Source of the DNA: Ceriagrion tenellum
Lineage: Eukaryota; Arthropoda; Insecta; Odonata; Coenagrionidae
Length of the DNA: 64,000 nucleotides
Reading direction: 5' to 3'
Assembly (NCBI GenBank): GCA_963169105.1
Contig: OY720639.1
Coordinates: forward strand, 94,438,559-94,502,558
Both the position numbers and the translations under genes were made by a program. Under the pieces are notes generated by a model, which was not told the DNA's origin, made no database searches, and saw nothing but the letters and a program-made list of their open reading frames with translations. Shown here one piece after another: positions 58,401 to 64,000 of the stretch (positions within the stretch are counted from its first letter, which is position 1; each line of letters begins with the position of its first letter).

Positions 58401-60165
58401 CTATTTATTTATATGAGAATTCTAAAGTATTTTATCACATGACTATATGATACATGGCATAAATTTCGTGAAAATTTGATTACGTACGTGCAGGTTTTTT
58501 TGAAATGCAAAATAATACATTTCCAATATTTATAATGCTATCGAGCAAATATCAAGCTGTCACGCCGAGTTCATTATACGAAAAAAATATTTCCATACAA
58601 TTTAACCTAAATTACGATTACCACGCAAAAAATCTAAAACTTGAAAATATAACCCTGGTATCATTTCAATTGCTGCCTGCATGGTAAGTTTGAACGCATA
58701 AACAGACTTACTAAAATGAAATGGGGTTCAAGAAATGTTTTTCTATTTAGGTCAAAATTTAAAAATGCCAACCAAATGACCCATGATTACCGATCAAGCC
58801 CTTAAAGAGAAAAATTAACTACGGAAGAATTCTTTTTTTTTTTACATTCACACATCGCGAACCAAAGAGGTAAAGCGGTTGTTTTCTATCGGACGTAACA
58901 CTTTTCACAAGTTGCACACCCATAAGGATACTTTTAAGACTCAGGACGTTGATATTTATCAAAAGGTGTAACATAATTATGTTGATAATCTAAGCGTAAC
59001 AGTAGTGCATGAGGTGAGCACTGCATTCCCACAAAACCCAAAATTGATTCAGGAGGTAGCGAATGTTGGGCGGCCTTTACGATTCCATTGGTTGACTTTT
59101 CCCTGGATCGATATTGGCAGAGGAGTTCGTCAACTCGAGAGTCCCTCGTACATTTGGCTCTCTCAGCCAGCATCTCGCGGGGCACTACATAAGAATCCCA
59201 GCTCCCAAACCAAAAGAGGCGTTTGGCCTCACCTTGAAGAACACCCGACGGCGATATATCATGATTGAGAAATCCGCATCTATAAGCTCTATGCACATGG
59301 AGACATTTCTAGCGCCAGGCATATCTCGCAAAGCTGCCGGTGACAAATACCGTTGTCTGTACACCTAAGTAAACCGTACATATATTGGCCATTCCACATT
59401 CATTAGCTATTTGGTTTTTTTATGAGCATAACATCCGATCATATTGAAACACTATTCACCCACAACGATTGTAAATATCAAAGTTACAATAAATAGCCAA
59501 CGTTAGGTAGAAAATCGATAAATCAAGTTTTGAAAGAATATTTTGTAAAAAAATATACGTGTACCAACGTCCGATTTGAAGACCGATCTCTGTTGGGAAA
59601 ACCTTAAAATACACACGTTTTAATACATGCGATGGACAAATATTTCTGTCCCTGAAGCTTTCTTTCAAGGATCACCACATGTCATATGATTCACAGAGAC
59701 GTGATTTTTTTCAAGCAGGAGCTCTTACAGAAATGTTTCTTCTCATTTTCTTAAGGAAAGAAAAAATATTTAGGCATTCCGGCGGCTCTCTCAGATTTAA
59801 AGCTACGTTTATAACATTTTGAGGGCTTAGTTTAGGGTACTGCCAGAGCAGAAATTTGCGATCAATGAAACTTGTCAAATCAAGAAGCCCGAACTGATCC
59901 ATTAGCTAATCCTATTTTTAGATATTTTCAGTTATTAGCCACCCCAGAAATTAAATATGCTATGCCAAAATTTTCAAATTACGCAACAGTTAACTTCACT
60001 TTTCTCGGCCCGATACTATACATAACAAAGTTAGGCATCAGGTACAAAAAAACATTGATATATTACTTGTAACAGGGCAGTATTTTAAAAGAAACGCATG
60101 TCAGGAGTAAAAGGATATAAGGAGAAACATTACTATGGAAAAAATAATTTTAAAGGATAAAATTA
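55481..60165. other. AT-rich DNA, nothing recognised
   Basis: The longest frames are 120-122 codons (56697-57065 and 58934-59296, minus) and 84-87 codons (59.0-59.37 kb, plus). None shows a motif I know. A possible dead hammerhead-like half (CTGATGATGACTCG on the minus strand) is at about 58350, without a GAAAC partner. Confidence 0.45.
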
Positions 60166-60168
60166 TAA

Positions 60169-60426
60169 GAAAATCAAACTAAAGGAATATTGTTCAGCGG
60201 TGATACGTGTAAAATGATGGATAATTCATGCAGTGACAAATGCCGTGAGCTTACCGGACCAGACACAATGATCACCTCCTTTAACTGCTATAAACTCCTT
60301 TATGAATTATTCTGGCAAAAACATCAAAGTACACATATTTCAGATATCGAAGACGGTGACATCTTCCTTTGTCACAGTTGTAACAAAGAAATTCTCACAG
60401 GAGTACGTGAATTAGAAAGGTCATAA
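60169..60426 (+). CDS. Small cysteine-containing frame, possible exon
   Basis: The frame is open from 60169 to the stop at 60424-60426, with ATG at 60214. It encodes MDNSCSDKCRELTGPDTM and, near the end, LCHSCNKEILTGVREL. Two C-x2-3-C pairs about 50 residues apart would fit a zinc-binding fold, and the sequence is well balanced in composition, unlike most frames here. An AG at 60195-60196 could be a splice acceptor, but the pyrimidine tract is poor, and a donor-like AAAG|GTCATA near the end is weak. I do not recognise the family and see no neighbouring exon; it could also be a transposon fragment. Confidence 0.3.
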   Translation, partial: ENQTKGILFSGDTCKMMDNSCSDKCRELTGPDTMITSFNCYKLLYELFWQKHQSTHISDIEDGDIFLCHSCNKEILTGVRELERS

Positions 60427-60586
60427 AGAATAATCTAAAGTAAAATCCGAGTGAACATGAGGATGAAGAGATAAATGTACTCCCCATATTTGCATTTTAT
60501 GTTTAATTAAAATAATATGGCAATTCATGGTCAAAGCTGTTGTAGTAGAAAAAATTTGCGCTAATAATATATTTTTATAATTTTAA

Positions 60587-60874
60587 CCCTTAACTGCTAT
60601 TGTCGGGTCTTTTTTGACCCGATGCTAAGACGACCCTTTTTTTAATTTGTTCTGATTTTGTAGTCTTAAAATGGCCGCTCACAGCAACCTTGGCTACAAT
60701 GTAATCCTTAGGGAGAGGGGGGAGTAGGCCAGTTGAATTGGAGACGGTGCGGATGACGGTTGTTGTTCACGAGCAATTCGAAAAATCGGATAGATATCGG
60801 ATCGGATAAAAATCGGTCAAAAAAGACCCAAGGATACTGTGTACGTGGCCAAAAACCAAGATACTAGTTAAGGG
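60587..60874. mobile_element. piggyBac-like MITE, 288 bp
   Basis: Flanked by TTAA at 60583-60586 and 60875-60878. The ends are CCCTTAACTGCTAT on the left and, reverse-complemented, CCCTTAACTAGTAT on the right. A subterminal word GGGTCTTTTTTGACCCG (60605-60621) has its partner GTCAAAAAAGACCC at 60816-60829. TTAA duplication plus CCCTT-type ends is characteristic of piggyBac elements. No coding capacity, so it depends on a transposase elsewhere. Confidence 0.7.
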
Positions 60875-60878
60875 TTAA

Positions 60879-61495
60879 AGAAGCAAAAATACGTTGGCCA
60901 ATAATCATCAGTCACCTGACTATTAACTATACCAAACGCAATGTCTTACTCTAAGTCAAAAATTATTTTATGCATGGCTCTTTCTGCTGTGACATTACGA
61001 TAAAGGAAATAAGTGAGCTTTCCAATTAACTTGAGTTTCTTTGATTACAAATTTTGGTCACTTTAATTGCACTTCAAACAAGAATTTTCTTCAAGTGGTC
61101 TATAACTTTATTGATTACCCCATATCATTTTACAGGCGGTGTCATTAGGTTTAATATCAAGAAGGTAGCGGAAAATGAAGTGTAAGCTTCTCTGTTACTG
61201 CCATATATTTACCAAAGCATACATAGAGGAAATATGTATGGGAACATGGGGCGGAACGGTTTACCTATGTAATTTAACACAATTTTTAATTAATATCATT
61301 TTCTTGAATTTTAGCTTTGATGAAATTTTCACTGGCGCAATTTTTTAATTAGGCTAAATTAGATGCCTATTATTATTCTCCGATGAAAGTGAGGTAAAGA
61401 ATGAAAACGGTATTGACTATAGAAAGGGGAGGTTTATCTAACCTCAAAATTATTTGAAAATATTATAACATAGCAAGTGAAATTTGATGATATTG
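60879..61495. other. Nothing recognised
   Basis: AT-rich. Confidence 0.5.
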
Positions 61496-61499
61496 CCTT

Positions 61500-61605
61500 A
61501 AGAAAAATTCGGCATGGACCGGGAATCGAACCACGGACCTTTGGTTTGCCGGACTAAGCTTTTTTAAAGCCGACCAAGTTTTTCTTCTCATGGAAATTTA
61601 AAAAA
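61500..61605 (-). mobile_element. tRNA-derived SINE relic
   Basis: Minus strand: GTGGTTCGATTCCCGGTCCA is a strong B box with T-arm pairing, preceded by AGTCCGGCAAACCAAAGGTC as a possible anticodon arm. The A-box side is disturbed by an A-rich insertion. Only the 3' half of the head is convincing. Confidence 0.45.
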
Positions 61606-62560
61606 AAAAATTCTTTAATAGGTGGATTACTCATCTCACTCGCCTGCGGTGATGCTATACTTGACCCACCAACTCTTGCAAATCATTTTCATAAATTAAT
61701 TCAAACATTGCGGCATCTCATAGACCTTTACAGAGTCGTTCTAAGAAAATAATAGTACATGAAAAAGTAATGCAACACTTCAGCATTTAGGTAATCCTTG
61801 ATAATGTTTTTAAAAAAACACTGTAAATATCCACGGTTAATTAATTACACCGACCTCACTTGGGTTTACCATTATATAAGTTTTACGTCTCTTGACAGGT
61901 TATCGAATTCTCTCTGTGGAAATTTAATAGGTGTTTTACAAGATACCTTTTTTCAAAAATTTCCAAAAATTGATGACTGATGCTGTAATAACTGTTATGT
62001 TATCCCATCTAGGATGTCAAATTACAGGAAACTTTCATATCACCGATAGAATGAAATCATAGCCAATATGGGAATTTAAGAAAAGATATAAGTTGCATGA
62101 GAAACAGAACACTCATCAAATCACATAGGGGATTATGAAAACTAAAAATCTTTCATGACAGTCGCGCGGATGCATTATTCTTCGTTCTTCTCGGGGCAAC
62201 ACGTATTTTTTTCTGATAGTATATTTGGCTATAATATATGCATCGAATTTTAAAAAATGGATAATCAAAAATATTATTTTTCTTCTGAGGAGAAAGGGCC
62301 TTTAAAAGACGATGATCTAACTTTCCGCATTAAGTGAGGCAATCAAATCATTTTATCACTGTACGCGGATAATAATGAGAATAAAATAAATTTTGGAAAA
62401 ATATAGATGAGAAAGATCTTTTGTAGTGCAGAGCAGAATACAAAGCATAAAATTATATGATGGAGACTTAAGTGATCAGTTTAAAATCATCATCCAAATT
62501 GTTAGCCTCGCTGCAATAAATGCCAGACATCCCGCGGCCCTTTCTCTGAGCTTTCCATTA
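61606..62560. other. Nothing recognised
   Basis: AT-rich; no feature seen. Confidence 0.5.
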
Positions 62561-63500
62561 ATTCTTTGCTGATTTCTGCCGGAAATAAAGCGAAAAAAAG
62601 CTATTCTATACACCTCGCTCCACCCCAATCCCACAGCAAAAAGAGATGTGGCATCCCGAATTTCCGCTCGGCAGAATAAATGCCAAATTGGCAGTCTCCA
62701 TCAATTAAACTACCGTCCTACCTCCAATTCGGATTCCGCTTTACCAACGTCCACACAACAGCCACGGAAATAGATTCCGCAGAGAACGAGAACGAAGCAT
62801 AAGTATGTGAATAGACGCTCGACCCATTGGAACTACGACGGTGACTCATGTCTTCAAAAGACGAAAAAAAAATCTCTCCACCGACTCCCTCGTAACGAAC
62901 GCTCCCGTTGCGTATTTGACCTACCATCCTCTCATAGTTCCACTCGGACTAATTCGGGTGATCGTGGGCGTGAGTGCATTAGCATTAAAACACCCGAATC
63001 CACGTCGTCCTCACAAAGGAACACGGGAGGGAGGAGAAGAGGAGAGTTGGACATGAAAGGGAAATCCCCTTACCCATTTTTTCCGGCAGGACGGGCACGC
63101 GTTTGCGTTCTCTCGATTCCCTTCTTTTTTTATTTATATTTTATACCCTTAAACCGACCGAATATCCCTTCCCGACCCCTTCCCCTGCCTTCGATTCCTC
63201 CCCCCTCTCCCTCTTGCACGGTCGACCTCACTACCATTTCCATCGACCCGCACGCAGCCCATTCAACGCTCAATCAATTTTCAACGTCCTACCCTTCACT
63301 CCTCCGCCGCCCCACGTCCTCTCTTTCCCATTCCCGTTTCTTCTCTCACTCACTCTTCTCTCTCCCTCCCTTATCCTTCCTCCCGAGTCCCCGAAAACTA
63401 TTCATGCGTACGCTTCCCCACCTGCATTCACCAATCCTTTCCCCAGTCTCTTCACCTCTCCATCCCTCAAAGTCCATTGCAATTAGCTCTCCTCTCCATT
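62561..63500. other. C/T-rich island, no gene recognised
   Basis: From 63120 to 63490 the plus strand is almost pure C/T with many CCCTCC and TCTCTC words. The 231-codon plus frame and its 127-codon neighbour are proline/serine/leucine-rich by composition. Possibly a regulatory or 5' flanking island of a gene beyond the window. Confidence 0.35.
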
Positions 63501-63649
63501 AAGCAAACAAAACGTCCATTCATCCGTACAATTTATGTTTTGCAGTAGCTGAATTAACAATCTAAGTACCGGAAATTACATCTTACCTTATACAAAACTC
63601 ACATGCCGGCCAGCATTAAAGACACTTTGTTTTTTAGCGTATAATAGGA

Positions 63650-64000
63650 AGACCCTCGAATGAAAAAGTAAAATAGAGGTGCTACTTCGCCATGGTTCGG
63701 CCACAATTTGGTTACGCCGTGAGAATTAGGGACCCCACTCATAAATAGTTAACCAAAAAAATTAATAAAATACAAAGAAAAGCTGCACGAATCTCTAAAT
63801 CGAATCGATAAAAACTGCTATGATCGACCATATAATGTTTCACTGCATTTAGAAGGATTAAGGTGGGAAACCCTAGAGACTCGGAGGTCACACGCTGAGC
63901 TTAGCTTGTTTGAGAAATCCAGAACTAGTGTGTTTCAGGGAGACACAGAGAATATTATAATGACGCCTCACTACATCTCTAGGTTTGACAGAAGCGGTAA
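63650..64000 (+). pseudogene. LINE family B, partial copy running off the window
   Basis: Encodes YFAMVRPQFGYAV (conserved LVRPQLEYA block), then IRDPTH and, further on, KINKIQRKAARISKS (conserved VQRRAAR block), and from 63.87 kb the EKSRTSVFQGDTENIIM region in common with 29845-30335. It extends further 5' than the other copies. Frameshifts are present; the 3' end lies outside. Confidence 0.75.

Noticed and set aside
58934..59368. Overlapping frames of 84-120 codons on both strands
   Set aside because: Compositionally normal but without any motif I can name, and open on both strands at once; not enough to call a gene.
62807..63502. 231-codon plus-strand frame, the longest in the window
   Set aside because: Proline/serine/leucine-rich translation of a C/T-rich tract, with a second long frame overlapping it; no domain and no start or splice context.
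1..64000. CRISPR array, operon structure or phage genes
   Set aside because: No regular short repeats with unique spacers, no closely packed long frames; the content is eukaryotic transposon debris.

Overview
The window looks like a gene-poor stretch of a large arthropod (probably insect) nuclear genome. It is AT-rich, its reading frames are short, and I found no multi-exon host gene that I can defend. It is packed with old eukaryotic transposon debris: RTE-like and other non-LTR retrotransposon (LINE) pieces, a Penelope-like element (PLE), tRNA-derived SINEs, a hAT derivative, a piggyBac-like MITE, and many inverted and tandem repeats. No bacterial or viral gene organisation is present, and I cannot name the species. 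Everything was read by eye, so identities, copy boundaries and lengths of diverged repeats are approximate.

Layout. 1-9 kb: diverged repeats (a two-unit tandem of about 537 bp), a SINE candidate, an RTE-like RT remnant and a LINE 3' end. 9-18.3 kb: mostly unrecognised AT-rich DNA with a foldback element at 16.4-16.7 kb and a 320-bp tandem repeat at 17.7-18.3 kb. 18.9-23.4 kb: a SINE head, then one long decayed RTE-like LINE (endonuclease, RT, C-terminus) interrupted by a 744-bp hAT element with an exact 8-bp target duplication. 24-31 kb: a 539-bp duplication carrying a LINE insertion, then nested inverted repeats built around LINE 3' ends tailed with TAGATG repeats. 32-44 kb: LINE scraps, a PLE remnant (GIY-YIG nuclease) between 136-bp inverted arms, a SINE with a conserved central domain, and a head-to-head SINE palindrome. 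45-55 kb: a dense cluster of foldback elements, a 1.1-kb-arm inverted repeat and a 282-bp tandem array. 55-64 kb: AT-rich DNA, one small cysteine-containing frame, a TTAA-flanked MITE, and a partial LINE at the right edge.

The most interesting signal is a recurring motif: CTGANGA, one extra base, a short hairpin, then GAAAC followed by a small palindrome such as ACCGGT. It resembles much of a hammerhead ribozyme core. It occurs at nine loci of differing flanking sequence, seven of them arranged as inverted repeats. The same arrangement lies in both arms of the PLE remnant at 36.3-37.1 kb, which suggests that the foldbacks are PLE termini or their non-autonomous derivatives. Catalytic activity is not shown: the extra base and the lack of an obvious stem I argue for caution.
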